From NCBI GenBank assembly GCA_019240305.1, contig JAFAYP010000270.1:1-40627 (forward strand): DNA of 40,627 bases. Reading direction: 5' to 3'. The position numbers were made by a program, and so were the translations under genes. The first letter of the stretch is position 1. Each line of letters starts with the position of its first letter. The notes below the pieces were generated by a model. It worked only from the letters and a program-made list of their open reading frames with translations, ran no database searches and was not told the origin of the DNA. The stretch comes from Solirubrobacterales bacterium (lineage in GTDB: Bacteria; Actinomycetota; Thermoleophilia; Solirubrobacterales; Solirubrobacteraceae). This document shows positions 18,621 to 26,791 of the stretch, in pieces.

Positions 18621-18626
18621 AGCGTA
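18621..18626 (-). promoter_or_regulatory. -10-like TACGCT before the 64-aa membrane gene
   Basis: TACGCT (18626-18621, minus strand) ends 6 nt before the ATG at 18614. Confidence 0.45.
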
Positions 18627-18666
18627 CTCCACGCAACGACGGGTCTCGGGGGTGCTTACGGAATGC

Positions 18667-18783
18667 TTAGAAGCGCACCCGCACCAACCGGTAGCGCCGC
18701 ACGGGGACGGCCGCCGGGGGCCGGTCCGGGGCGCGCCGCTCAGGCACCAGCAGGACCTTGGAGGACTTCACTGGACGGGTCAT
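18667..18783 (-). CDS. Possible 38-aa basic protein (doubtful)
   Basis: Short frame from an ATG at 18783: MTRPVKSSKVLLVPERRAPD followed by a Pro/Arg/Val-rich tail ending VRVRF. The frame also stays open upstream to 18912, overlapping the end of the 215-residue gene. No ribosome-binding site or -10 box supports it. It is the only candidate in the 254-nt gap between 18614 and 18869, which otherwise holds nothing I can name. Confidence 0.2.
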   Translation of the reverse strand: MTRPVKSSKVLLVPERRAPDRPPAAVPVRRYRLVRVRF

Positions 18784-18868
18784 GTGAGCATGATCGGCGC
18801 CGGCGGCCTTGCTCACATTGGCCCTGCGTACAAAGTTCTCCCGCCCACCATCGGCCGCGCGGCCCCGT

Positions 18869-19516
18869 TCAGTGAGGGCGCGCCGCGCGGGCCGCGGCGT
18901 CGAGCGCCTCACGCGCGGTCGGCGTCAAGCGCCGGCGTACCCGCCAGCGCGCGCCCGAGAACGTCAGGTTGGCCAGCGTGGCGAAGCCGATCTCGTCGCT
19001 GCGCAGCGCCAGCAGCAGATGGGCGATGCGGTCGGTGGGCGGGAGCGCCGGGTCGGTCGTCCTGACGCAGTAGCAGTTGACCCGCCGCCCGCCCGGCCGG
19101 ACCAGGAGCGCGCCGGCCGGGCCGAGCAGCCAGACGCCGAGCCGCCCGCGCTCGAGGACCACGCCGGAGCGCGCATGCAGCTCGCGGGCGCGATCGTCGA
19201 CGAGGTCCCCCAGCAATCCCACCGCGACGCGCTCGGCGGCGAGCTCCCCGCCGCCGGCGATCGGGCGACGGCGGAGCGCTCCCGCCCCCCGGGCGGCGTA
19301 CAGCTCGGGGATGGCCCAGGCGTGCACGAGCAGCACCAGCGACACCGGAGCGAGGATCGGGAGCAATGCGAGCAGCAGGGCCGCGCCCGCGATGAACGGC
19401 AGGGCGTGGACGACCGTGGTCGCCGTCCACAGGTGTCCCCGGCGAGCCAGGCGCTGCTCGCTCACGCGCGGGCGCCAGTGGACCCGAGCCAGCTCCGGGA
19501 GCGCCCCGCCATCCAC
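18869..19516 (-). CDS. Membrane protein of unknown function (215 aa)
   Basis: Starts at GTG 19516, with GGAG directly before it, 13 nt after the stop of the 74-residue gene, so the two are probably co-transcribed. A hydrophilic N-terminus with HWRPRVSEQRLARRGHLWTA is followed by two hydrophobic segments (VVHALPFIAGAALLLALLPI and LAPVSLVLLVHAWAIPELYA, about 35-73) and a soluble C-terminal part of 140 residues containing GVWLLGPAGALLVRPGGRRV, NCYCVRTTDPALPPTDRIAH and FATLANLTFSGARWRV. The family is not recognised, but composition and coherent domain layout argue for a real gene. Confidence 0.65.
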   Translation of the reverse strand: MDGGALPELARVHWRPRVSEQRLARRGHLWTATTVVHALPFIAGAALLLALLPILAPVSLVLLVHAWAIPELYAARGAGALRRRPIAGGGELAAERVAVGLLGDLVDDRARELHARSGVVLERGRLGVWLLGPAGALLVRPGGRRVNCYCVRTTDPALPPTDRIAHLLLALRSDEIGFATLANLTFSGARWRVRRRLTPTAREALDAAARAARPH

Positions 19517-19529
19517 CTCCGGGGAGCGT

Positions 19530-19754
19530 CTAGCCGCCCGCGATCGGCCGGCGGAGGATCACCAACGGAGCATCGACCGGAAGCTCGCGCACCTGCTCGG
19601 CATGCCCTTCGCCCTGCGAGACGACGCCGTAGTAGCCCTGCTCAAGCTCGGCGCGGAAGGCCCGGACCGCTGCCTCAACCGCCCCAGAGTCGCCCACGGT
19701 CCACTCCGCGATCGTGGTATGGCCGGTCTCATCCATCCGGACCAAGCGGGACAT
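19530..19754 (-). CDS. Small soluble protein of unknown function (74 aa)
   Basis: The frame is open to 19898, but the ATG at 19754 has a perfect AGGAGG (19767-19762) with 7-nt spacing, and the extra upstream residues would lie in the A+T-rich promoter region. The protein MSRLVRMDETGHTTIAEWTV... continues with a helix AVEAAVRAFRAELEQGYYGV and ends VDAPLVILRRPIAGG. It has no signal peptide or membrane segment. The mix of beta strands around one helix suggests a small alpha/beta fold. Function unknown; operon with the 215-residue membrane protein. Confidence 0.72.
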   Translation of the reverse strand: MSRLVRMDETGHTTIAEWTVGDSGAVEAAVRAFRAELEQGYYGVVSQGEGHAEQVRELPVDAPLVILRRPIAGG

Positions 19755-19822
19755 GTCTGCGCCTCCTGTTAGTTGTTCGCAGGCAAATCGTACGCCCGCC
19801 GTGGAAATGTCCTGCATCGAGC

Positions 19823-19844
19823 GAATTTTGGTTGATGAATTTTG
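19823..19844. repeat. Direct repeat GAATTTTG x2
   Basis: GAATTTTG occurs at 19823-19830 and 19837-19844, start to start 14 nt, just before the plus-strand -35 candidate. In this G+C-rich sequence such A+T-rich repeats are conspicuous and could bind a regulator in tandem. Confidence 0.45.
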
Positions 19845-19923
19845 TTTAGGTTTACCCATGTCTGTGGTATCTTGGGGAGTGACAGAAAGGGAGTGCATCG
19901 CGCGTCAGGATTGTTGGGGAAGC

Positions 19924-19980
19924 ATGGCGCATCGGGCGGATGGCTCTCGTAACGGGACCGGACTCACATGGTTCAGATAA
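19924..19980 (+). CDS. Possible 18-aa leader peptide before the initiating transferase
   Basis: Short frame MAHRADGSRNGTGLTWFR with a purine-rich GGGGAAG just upstream. Its TAA (19978-19980) is part of the TAAGGA ribosome-binding site of the following gene, so ribosomes ending here would sit on the start region of the transferase. That arrangement is typical of translational coupling, but the peptide itself has no other support. Confidence 0.3.
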   Translation: MAHRADGSRNGTGLTWFR

Positions 19981-19992
19981 GGACATCGACAT

Positions 19993-21534
19993 TTGACGCC
20001 TCCGCCTGCCGCATCGCACGCTGATCAGAGCGGCCCGCTAGCCCTCGGGCGGTCGACCGGAGATCTCGTCTCCGGCCTCGCCGCGCGGCTGATCGCCCCG
20101 CGCTACTGGGCTCAGTTCTGCCTGCTGCTCGACGTGGTGATCCTCTACCTGGCGTCGACCGCGGCGCTGTTCGGCGCGCCGACCTCCGGCGGCTCGGCCG
20201 CCCGCTGGCTGGCCGCGATCTTCCCGCCGCTCACCCTGGCCATGATGCACAGCCGGCGCAGCCCGGACGAACGGCTCCACGGCTCCTCGCTGGAGACCGC
20301 GACACGCATCCTGTCGGTCGTTTCGATCTCAACGATGCTGACGATTGCGGCCGGCTCGGTGATCGGCGCCAACCACGAGGTCTCCCTGGCGCTTCGGCTC
20401 TGGCTGTTCAGCGGCGTGTATCTCACGGTTGCCCGCCTGGTGCTGCTCTCGATCCGTCGCCAGGCCACGCGCACCGGCACGCTGGCCACCCCGACGTTGA
20501 TCGTCGGCGCCGGGCTGGTTGGGGAGCACCTGGTCAAGCGCCTCGTGACCGATCCCAGCTACGGGCTGCGGCCGGTCGGATATCTGGACTCCGACCCGCT
20601 GGCGGGCGCCGAGCGCGCCGCGCCAAGCGGCCTGCCGGTCCTGGGCGACCCGGACGACCTGATGCAGGCGATCGAGCGGACTGGCGCGCGGCGCGTGATC
20701 CTCGCGTTCTCCTCACTGCCCGACCACGAGCTCGTCGACAAGGTCGAGCAGTGCGATCGCCTCGGCGTCGAGGTCTCACTCGTACCGCGGTTCTTCGAGT
20801 CGATCAACGAGCGCGCGACGCTTGACCACGTCGGCGGGCTGCCGCTTCTGAATCTGCGCCCGACCAACCCGCGGGGGTGGCAGTTCGCGGTCAAGCATGC
20901 CTTCGACCGCGGCTTCGCGGCCCTGGCCGTGCTGGTGCTCAGCCCCCTGCTGCTGGGCTGTGCGGTGGCCGTCCGGCTCTCCTCGCCCGGCCCGATCTTC
21001 TTCCGCCAGCGCCGCGTCGGCCGGGACGGCTGCGAGTTCACGATGCTCAAGTTCCGGACGATGCGTGGAGATCCCTCCGCGGACGGCGAGGCGGATGCTC
21101 GGTGGGCGGCCAAGATCCGGGGCGAGGCTGGCCCGGTGGCGACGAGGGTTCCTGATCGCGTCACGCCGCCCGGGCGGATCATGCGCGTGCTCTCGCTTGA
21201 CGAGTTGCCGCAGCTGCTGAACGTGCTCCGGGGCGAGATGTCGATCGTCGGTCCACGCCCCGAGCGGGTCGGCTACGTGCGCGAGTTCGAGCGTGTGGTC
21301 CGGCGCTACGGCGACCGTCATCGGGTGAAGTCGGGGATGACCGGCTGGGCGCAGGTCAGCGGCCTGCGCGGCGAAACCTCGATCGCCGACCGGGTCGAAT
21401 GGGACAACTACTACATCCAGAACTGGTCGCTGTGGCTGGATCTGCGCATCATCGCCATGACGGTCCTAGAGGTTGTGCAGTCCCGGGGGAGTGCCTACGC
21501 CGAGGTGATGCGACACCCGGACCGCACGCGCTAA
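19993..21534 (+). CDS. Polyprenyl-phosphate sugar-1-phosphate transferase (WbaP/CpsE-like)
   Basis: Initiates repeat-unit assembly by moving a sugar-1-phosphate onto undecaprenyl phosphate at the inner membrane. The 513-residue protein has an N-terminal multi-helix membrane part (to about residue 150), a nucleotide-binding-like domain starting LIVGAGLVGEHLVKRL, then the catalytic bacterial sugar transferase domain (about 300-505): HAFDRGFAALAVLVLSPLLL, SPGPIFFRQRRVGRDG, MLKFRTMR, LDELPQLLNVLRGEMSIVGP and KSGMTGWAQVSG. The start is TTG at 19993 with TAAGGA 9 nt before it; no ATG lies near. It is the first gene of the exopolysaccharide locus on this strand. Which sugar is used cannot be told. 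Confidence 0.92.
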   Translation: MTPPPAASHADQSGPLALGRSTGDLVSGLAARLIAPRYWAQFCLLLDVVILYLASTAALFGAPTSGGSAARWLAAIFPPLTLAMMHSRRSPDERLHGSSLETATRILSVVSISTMLTIAAGSVIGANHEVSLALRLWLFSGVYLTVARLVLLSIRRQATRTGTLATPTLIVGAGLVGEHLVKRLVTDPSYGLRPVGYLDSDPLAGAERAAPSGLPVLGDPDDLMQAIERTGARRVILAFSSLPDHELVDKVEQCDRLGVEVSLVPRFFESINERATLDHVGGLPLLNLRPTNPRGWQFAVKHAFDRGFAALAVLVLSPLLLGCAVAVRLSSPGPIFFRQRRVGRDGCEFTMLKFRTMRGDPSADGEADARWAAKIRGEAGPVATRVPDRVTPPGRIMRVLSLDELPQLLNVLRGEMSIVGPRPERVGYVREFERVVRRYGDRHRVKSGMTGWAQVSGLRGETSIADRVEWDNYYIQNWSLWLDLRIIAMTVLEVVQSRGSAYAEVMRHPDRTR

Positions 21535-22697
21535 CCGCCCAGGGAGGGTGAAGACACCGGCTCCGGATCACGGCCGAGCTTGGCCGCAGCCCGGACGGCT
21601 CCAAGTGCGGTGGCGACCGCCGCCAGCGGAAACCCATTGCGCAGGACGCCGCGGATCACTCCCACACCGTTGCCAAAATGGATCACAGCCAGCACCACAG
21701 GCACCATCACCGCGTCGGCGCGGTGTTCGGCGTGCGCCGCCGCTCGCGCCCCCGCGCCGAAGAGCGTTCCGGCGTACACGGCGAGCGCGGTACGGGCCGC
21801 CCGGCGAAGCGGTGCCGGAGCAGCCAGGGCCACTCCGGCGGTCATGACCAGCAATGGTGGAAGGAGATGAGACCGCCGCATCGTGTGCGGATGACGCAGC
21901 GCGGTCTTCACGCGGTACTCGCCGTATCCCCCGTACTGGCGCCACAGCGGCCGCAGCGCGTCACGCGGCGTGTACTCGGCGCCCATCTGGGGCAGGCAGA
22001 TCAGCCGCTCACCTCGACCCAGGAAGCGGCCCGCCATCTCGGCATCCTGGTTTCGCGCCCATTCCTCGTCCCAGCCCCCGTACTCGAGCACGGTCTCGCG
22101 CGCCCACACCCCCGCGAACACACCAGAATCGAGCTCGTACTCCTCGCCGGGCCGGTTGGTCGCATGCCATTTTCGCGAGCCACCCCGCCCCAGGGCGCTC
22201 CGCAGCGCGAGTGCCACCGCGCGCGACACGCGAGACCGACCGACTGGGACTACCGGTCCGCTCACCCAGCGGGTGCCGCCGCGCTCCAGGCGCTCGACCC
22301 CACGAGCGATGTAGTCGGGCGGATACGCGGTGTGAGCGTCCATTCGGGCCACCCACCGGCCGCGGGCGTGACGCAGAGCGACGTTCAGACCGCTCGGCGT
22401 GCGGCCGCGGGGGTTGTCCAGCACCCGCACCCGAGGATCCGCTCGCGCCAGATCCTCGAGAATCGCCCGCGTCCCGTCGGTCGAGCCGCCGTCGACCAGC
22501 AGGACCTCGAGCCGGCCTCGGAAATTCTGCGCAAGCATCGCGGAAACGCTGGACCGGATGTGACGTTCTTCGTTGAGAACCGGCACGAGGACCGAGCAAG
22601 CGATGTCGTCGGCCGGGTCGAGGTCTCTATCGGGTGCGCCGGTAGGTGGCATCACTGCACGGTGCGGCGAAGCCAGCCTAGGGCCCGCCCCCTGCAT
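21531..22697 (-). CDS. Family 2 glycosyltransferase (ExoA-like)
   Basis: Inverting GT-A transferase of 388 residues. SVLVPVLNEERHIRSSVSAM, LLVDGGSTDGTRAILEDLA, the acceptor-site DxD-type ARMDAHTAYPPDYI and later NQDAEMAGRFLGRGE are the family motifs. Hydrophobic helices at the C-terminus (LLPPLLVMTAGVALAAPAPL and following) anchor it in the membrane, as in succinoglycan ExoA. ATG 22697 is used here; ATG 22652 (373 residues) is also possible because the TACTAT box lies only 3 nt before 22697. It is transcribed against its neighbours, overlaps the end of the transferase gene by 4 nt, and diverges from the Wzz/kinase gene by 16 nt. Confidence 0.86.
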   Translation of the reverse strand: MQGAGPRLASPHRAVMPPTGAPDRDLDPADDIACSVLVPVLNEERHIRSSVSAMLAQNFRGRLEVLLVDGGSTDGTRAILEDLARADPRVRVLDNPRGRTPSGLNVALRHARGRWVARMDAHTAYPPDYIARGVERLERGGTRWVSGPVVPVGRSRVSRAVALALRSALGRGGSRKWHATNRPGEEYELDSGVFAGVWARETVLEYGGWDEEWARNQDAEMAGRFLGRGERLICLPQMGAEYTPRDALRPLWRQYGGYGEYRVKTALRHPHTMRRSHLLPPLLVMTAGVALAAPAPLRRAARTALAVYAGTLFGAGARAAAHAEHRADAVMVPVVLAVIHFGNGVGVIRGVLRNGFPLAAVATALGAVRAAAKLGRDPEPVSSPSLGG

Positions 22698-22713
22698 GCC
22701 ATAGTACGAGAGA
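22698..22713. promoter_or_regulatory. 16-nt divergent promoter region, GT2 / Wzz-kinase
   Basis: ATAGTA (22701-22706) reads TACTAT on the minus strand, and TAGTAC (22702-22707) ends 6 nt before the ATG at 22714 on the plus strand. The opposing boxes overlap almost fully. TAGTAC is an imperfect -10 (last base C). No Shine-Dalgarno serves the plus-strand gene. Confidence 0.4.
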
Positions 22714-24300
22714 ATGCCCGCCGAGACTGCTAGTCCTGCGCTGGCGCGCGTTCAGGCGCCGAGCGTCCACCGCTACCTGCAAGCCTTGTGGGACCACGCC
22801 TGGCTGATCGCGCTGTGCGTCGTTGTCTGCGTCGCCGGGACCGGCGTGTACGTCGCGACCGCGGCGAAGAAGTACCGGGCCACCTCCCAGATGCTGATCT
22901 CGCCGGTTCCGGCCAACACGACGACGCTGATTGGCCTGCCGGTGCTCTTCTCCTCGGGCGACCCTACGCGCGATGTGCTCACCGCCTCCAGTCTCATCAC
23001 CACTCCGCAGGTTGCGACGGCGGCGGCGAGCGCGCTGCACCTGAACATGTCCGCCAGCGCGCTGCTCGCCGACGTCAGTGCGACGCCGGTGGGCCAGAGC
23101 AATCTGGTGGCGGTCACCGCCACCGCGTCGTCGGCGAGCCGCGCCCAGAAAATCGCTGACGCCTTCCCGCAGGCGGTCATCGCCACCCGCGCCGCGGCGC
23201 TGCACCGGGCGATCACCGCGATCATCCCCGGCCTTCAGGCACAGGCGGCAAAACTGCCCAGCACATTGCAGGGCCAGCCAGGAACGGTCGCCGATCAGCT
23301 CAGCCAGCTCGAGACGCTGTCGAGCAGTCCCGATCCGACGATGACGCTGGCCACGTCGGCCACCTTGCCGACCAGCCCATACACGCCCAGGGTGAAGCTG
23401 TCGCTGGTCGCTGCGCTGTTCGGCGGGCTGATCATCGGCATCGGGCTGGCCTTCGCCTACCAGGCGCTCGATCCGCGCCTGCGGCGTGAGGAGGAGCTGC
23501 GCGAGCTTTTCCCGATCCCGATCATGGCTCAGATCCCGCGCGAACGCCGCCGGCGGCAGCCACACCGGCCGATGCTCCCGGCCGAGCTCTCATTCGGCGC
23601 GCTCGAGGGCTACCGGACGCTGCGGACGATGCTGGCGTCCCGGGCCCGCGGTCGCTCGCGCGCATATCTGATGACGGGGTCCTCCCCCGCCGAGGGCAAG
23701 ACGACCTCGGCCATCGGCCTGGCCGCCGCGCTCGCCCACGGCGGCTCGCGCGTGATTCTCATCGAGGCCGACCTGCGCCGGCCCACGATCGCCCAGACGC
23801 TCGCGCTCGAAGTCGAGTACGGCACCGAGGACGTGATCAACGGACGCGTCGAGTTCCCCAGGGCCCTGACCGTGGCCGAGTTCGACGGTTGGGAGCTGCG
23901 GGTGCTGGCGGTACGCCGACCGGGCGCCGGGCACGCTGACCGCCTCTCGCCCTCGGTGGCCAAGCGGCTGATTACCGAGGCGAAGTCGATCGCAGATTAC
24001 GTCGTGATCGACTCTCCGCCCCTCACCGACGTCAGTGATGCCCTACCGCTGGCCAACCTGGCCGACGAGGTGTTGATCGTGGCCCGCATGGGCGTCTCGA
24101 AGCTGACCAAGCTCGCCCGCCTGCACGACATGCTCGTCGGCCATGGGACGCTGCCCAGTGGCTTGGTCCTGGTCGGCGAGTCCGGCCCCCGCACCGGCTA
24201 CTACTACTCCGCCGCCGTCGAAAACGGCGAGGTCACCCCGATGCGCCGCGGCGATCGCCCAGCCGACACCGAGGAATCGATCGGCACTCCAGGCGCCTGA
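22714..24300 (+). CDS. Wzz-type chain-length regulator fused to BY-kinase
   Basis: Controls polysaccharide polymerisation and export at the membrane through tyrosine phosphorylation. In 528 residues it has a transmembrane helix at about 29-49 (WLIALCVVVCVAGTGVYVA), a periplasm-side Wzz domain, a second helix at about 229-252 (LSLVAALFGGLIIGIGLAFA) and a cytoplasmic ATPase: Walker A GSSPAEGKTT (322-331, K329), Walker A' LIEADLRRP (E351, D353) and Walker B VVIDSPP (D433). The first acid of Walker A' is Glu where most BY-kinases have Asp. A tail Tyr cluster (TGYYYSAA) is a likely autophosphorylation site. The gene is followed by the polymerase gene with a 1-nt overlap. Confidence 0.92.
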   Translation: MPAETASPALARVQAPSVHRYLQALWDHAWLIALCVVVCVAGTGVYVATAAKKYRATSQMLISPVPANTTTLIGLPVLFSSGDPTRDVLTASSLITTPQVATAAASALHLNMSASALLADVSATPVGQSNLVAVTATASSASRAQKIADAFPQAVIATRAAALHRAITAIIPGLQAQAAKLPSTLQGQPGTVADQLSQLETLSSSPDPTMTLATSATLPTSPYTPRVKLSLVAALFGGLIIGIGLAFAYQALDPRLRREEELRELFPIPIMAQIPRERRRRQPHRPMLPAELSFGALEGYRTLRTMLASRARGRSRAYLMTGSSPAEGKTTSAIGLAAALAHGGSRVILIEADLRRPTIAQTLALEVEYGTEDVINGRVEFPRALTVAEFDGWELRVLAVRRPGAGHADRLSPSVAKRLITEAKSIADYVVIDSPPLTDVSDALPLANLADEVLIVARMGVSKLTKLARLHDMLVGHGTLPSGLVLVGESGPRTGYYYSAAVENGEVTPMRRGDRPADTEESIGTPGA

Positions 24301-25661
24301 TGGCCCTCCCGCAGCGTCTGGAGGCGCGCACTCTCGGGTTGATCGCATTCGTCGTCGCGATCAGCCTGATGGTCGGGGTGGCCGCCGGAATCCAACCTCG
24401 CTACGGAGTCGCGGCGGCACTCGGGCTGACGTTCGCTGGTGCCGTGCTGGCCAACCTCACCCTCGGCGTGCTGCTCTTCACGCTGCTGTCGTTCCTCGAG
24501 GTCGTCAACGCGGGCAGCGGCGCGGTCAGCTTCATGAAGGTCGCCGGCCTGATCGTGTTCCTGTCTTGGTTGGCCGCCCAGACGCTGCACACGCGGACAC
24601 GCGCGGGCCGGGCGCTTTTTGTCTCCGCGCCGGTGCTGTCGACCGGAGTGGTCGCGTTTGTGGCCTGGTCGGTGATGAGCGCCGCGTGGGCGGTGGACAG
24701 CGGGACGGCCGTGTCGTCGAGCTCGCGCTTCGTACTCGACGCGCTGCTCTTCCCGGTCGTGTTCGGCGCTATCCGGCGCCGGGAGCACGTCGTGTGGTTC
24801 ATCGCCGCGTTCGTGATCGGGGCGGTGATCTCGGCCATGATCGGGCTGGCCCAGTCCGGTGGAGGCCGCCTGGCCGGCGGAATCGGAGACTTCGACGCCG
24901 AGGCCGCATTGCTGGTGACCGCGATGACTCTGGACGCGGGCCTGATCGCCACGTTGCCGCGCGGTTCGGCGCTGCGGTCACTCGCCATCGTGGCCGCGGT
25001 GATCATGGGTGTGGCGATGATCGACACCGGGTCACGCGGAGGGGTCGTCGCGCTCGGTGTGGTGCTGCTCGCAGCGGTAATCTTCGGCGGCCGCTGGCGC
25101 CGACGCGCTGTCGTCGTTGCCGCCGTGGTCGCGGTGCTGGTTCCGTTCTACTTCTTCCTGCTCGCGCCGTCGGCCGCCATCCAGCACCTCAACTCGGACA
25201 GCTCGACCGGGCGGACCGACCTGTGGAGGGTGGGTATCAAGATGTGGGAGGCGAATCCGGTGCTCGGGGTCGGCGCCGGCAACTTTCCTGTGACCGCGGT
25301 CCAGTACGTCCAGAGCTCGGGGCCGTTGACGCGGGCCGACGTCATTGTCGACGTCCCCCATGTCACGCACAACACCTACCTGGAGATCCTCGACGAGCTC
25401 GGCCCTCTCGGGCTCATCGCGCTCCTCACGATCGCCATCGGCTCAATCGCGTCGGCGCTGCGGGCCGCTCGGCTGTACGAACGAGCCGGACAGCAGAAGT
25501 TCGGGCTGATGTCCCGGAGCATCGCCCTAGCACTGGTCGGTTTGCTCAGCGCCGACTTCTTCATCTCGAACGAATACGAGCACCTGCTGTGGCTTCTGCT
25601 TGCCGTGCCACCGGCACTGTTAGCGCTGGCCAGATCAGACGCCCGTGCGCTGACTCGTTGA
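24300..25661 (+). CDS. O-antigen ligase / Wzy-like polymerase
   Basis: Integral membrane protein of 453 residues with about eleven hydrophobic helices. The Wzy_C-type extracytoplasmic loop is recognisable: STGRTDLWRVGIKMWEANPV (about 300-319), GVGAGNFPV and DVPHVTHNTYLEILDELGPL (about 350-369), matching the pattern of ligases and polymerases (Arg, then HN). It probably joins repeat units from undecaprenyl diphosphate. Polymerase and ligase cannot be separated from sequence; the position next to Wzz favours polymerase. The start ATG shares one base with the upstream stop (TGATG), and the same happens at its own 3' end. Confidence 0.85.
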   Translation: MALPQRLEARTLGLIAFVVAISLMVGVAAGIQPRYGVAAALGLTFAGAVLANLTLGVLLFTLLSFLEVVNAGSGAVSFMKVAGLIVFLSWLAAQTLHTRTRAGRALFVSAPVLSTGVVAFVAWSVMSAAWAVDSGTAVSSSSRFVLDALLFPVVFGAIRRREHVVWFIAAFVIGAVISAMIGLAQSGGGRLAGGIGDFDAEAALLVTAMTLDAGLIATLPRGSALRSLAIVAAVIMGVAMIDTGSRGGVVALGVVLLAAVIFGGRWRRRAVVVAAVVAVLVPFYFFLLAPSAAIQHLNSDSSTGRTDLWRVGIKMWEANPVLGVGAGNFPVTAVQYVQSSGPLTRADVIVDVPHVTHNTYLEILDELGPLGLIALLTIAIGSIASALRAARLYERAGQQKFGLMSRSIALALVGLLSADFFISNEYEHLLWLLLAVPPALLALARSDARALTR

Positions 25662-26791
25662 TGGCTGACCGCCGCTTGCGCGTCCTGTTCGTGATGGACC
25701 ACGTGGCGTCCTGGGGCGGCGCCGAGCGCTTCGCTGCCGGACTGGCCGCCCACATGCCACGCGAGGAGATCGAGCCATGGCTGTGCTGCACCCGCAGCGG
25801 GGACGACCACGCGGTCAGCGCGCTCCTCGATGCCGGCGTGCGCTACGTGAGCCTTGGTCGCCGGGCCAAATGGGATGTTCACCGCCTCCTGCCGCTGTTC
25901 GACATGGTCCGACGCGAGCGCTTCGACGTCATCCATTCCCACATGTTCGGCTCGAACGTGTGGTCCAGCCTCGCCGGACGGGCCTGCCGAGTGCCGGTGA
26001 TCATCGCCCACGAGCACAACTGGTCCTACACCGGGGATCGTCTGCGGATGTGGCTGGACGGCCATCTGATTAGTCGGTTCGCGACCTGCTTCGTGGCGGT
26101 TTCTGAGGCCAACCGTCAGCGGATGATTAAGCTGGAGGGCGTCCCCGCCGAGACGATCAAGGTGATCCCGACCGCCTACGTGCCCCACCTGGGTCCCGTC
26201 GATGGCAACATTCGCGACGAGCTCGGCCTGTCTGCGGAGGTGCCGGTGATCGGCGTAGCGGCGGTCATGCGCAAGGAGAAGGCCCTCGAGGTGATGCTCG
26301 ACGCGCACGCCCGGCTGCTTGGGCGACTTCCCGCGGCTCGCCTGGTGATCGCCGGAGACGGTCCGTGCCGGCCCGCGCTCGAGCACCAGATCGACCGGCT
26401 GGGCATCGCCGCGAACGTCCACCTCCTCGGACGCCGCAACGACGTCGATCAGATCCTCCAGGGGGTGGATGTCGGCGCCCTATGCTCCGACTGGGAGGGA
26501 TCGCCTCTGTTCGTGTTGGAGTGCAAGGCAGCGCGGGTCCCGGTCGTGGCGACCGCAGTGGGCGGCGTGTCCGAACTGGTGGAGAACGGCCGGACAGGCC
26601 TGCTGGTTCCTCCCCGTGACCCGGCCGCGCTGGCCGAGGCAATCGAGCGGGTGCTGACCAACCGGGAACTGTCCGCGCGGCTCGCCGCCGAGGCGGCCAG
26701 CGATCTTGAGCAATTCGAGATCGCGAGCGTCGCGCGCCGGTTCGCCGATCTGTATCGGCAACTCGTCGCCGACACGGTGGCCCCGGCATGA
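25661..26791 (+). CDS. Family 4 glycosyltransferase
   Basis: Retaining GT-B transferase of 376 residues. VLFVMDHVASWGGAERFAAG (8-27) is the N-terminal glycine loop, HSHMFGSNVWSSLAG and CFVAVSEANRQRM follow, and the C-terminal donor domain shows VIGVAAVMRKEKALEVMLDA, LVIAGDGPCRPALE, VHLLGRRNDV and the E-x7-E stretch SDWEGSPLFVLECKAARVPV with VATAVGGVSELVENGRTGLL. Start ATG 25661 overlaps the polymerase stop by one base; the frame is open upstream but only antisense-like there. It overlaps the deacetylase gene by 4 nt. Confidence 0.92.
   Translation: MADRRLRVLFVMDHVASWGGAERFAAGLAAHMPREEIEPWLCCTRSGDDHAVSALLDAGVRYVSLGRRAKWDVHRLLPLFDMVRRERFDVIHSHMFGSNVWSSLAGRACRVPVIIAHEHNWSYTGDRLRMWLDGHLISRFATCFVAVSEANRQRMIKLEGVPAETIKVIPTAYVPHLGPVDGNIRDELGLSAEVPVIGVAAVMRKEKALEVMLDAHARLLGRLPAARLVIAGDGPCRPALEHQIDRLGIAANVHLLGRRNDVDQILQGVDVGALCSDWEGSPLFVLECKAARVPVVATAVGGVSELVENGRTGLLVPPRDPAALAEAIERVLTNRELSARLAAEAASDLEQFEIASVARRFADLYRQLVADTVAPA

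Larger units (their letters stand above)
19755..19992. promoter_or_regulatory. A+T-rich divergent control region of the polysaccharide locus
   Basis: This 238-nt gap between the 74-residue gene and the sugar-transferase gene contains the most A+T-rich stretch in the window apart from 40262-40415. For the minus strand, TACGAT (19792-19787) is a -10 candidate before AGGAGG. For the plus strand, TTTAGG (19845-19850), 17 nt and an extended -10 TGGTATCTT (19865-19873) are visible, giving a leader of about 110 nt. The leader carries an 18-codon frame and the ribosome-binding site TAAGGA (19978-19983). Confidence 0.5.

Noticed and set aside
19755-19898. 48-residue N-terminal extension of the 74-aa protein
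   Set aside because: The perfect AGGAGG at 19762-19767 fixes the start at 19754, and the extension crosses the A+T-rich promoter.
19714-19923. Longer version of the plus-strand leader frame (88 aa)
   Set aside because: Upstream part overlaps the 74-aa gene and lies before the candidate promoter; only the last 18 codons fall in the likely leader.
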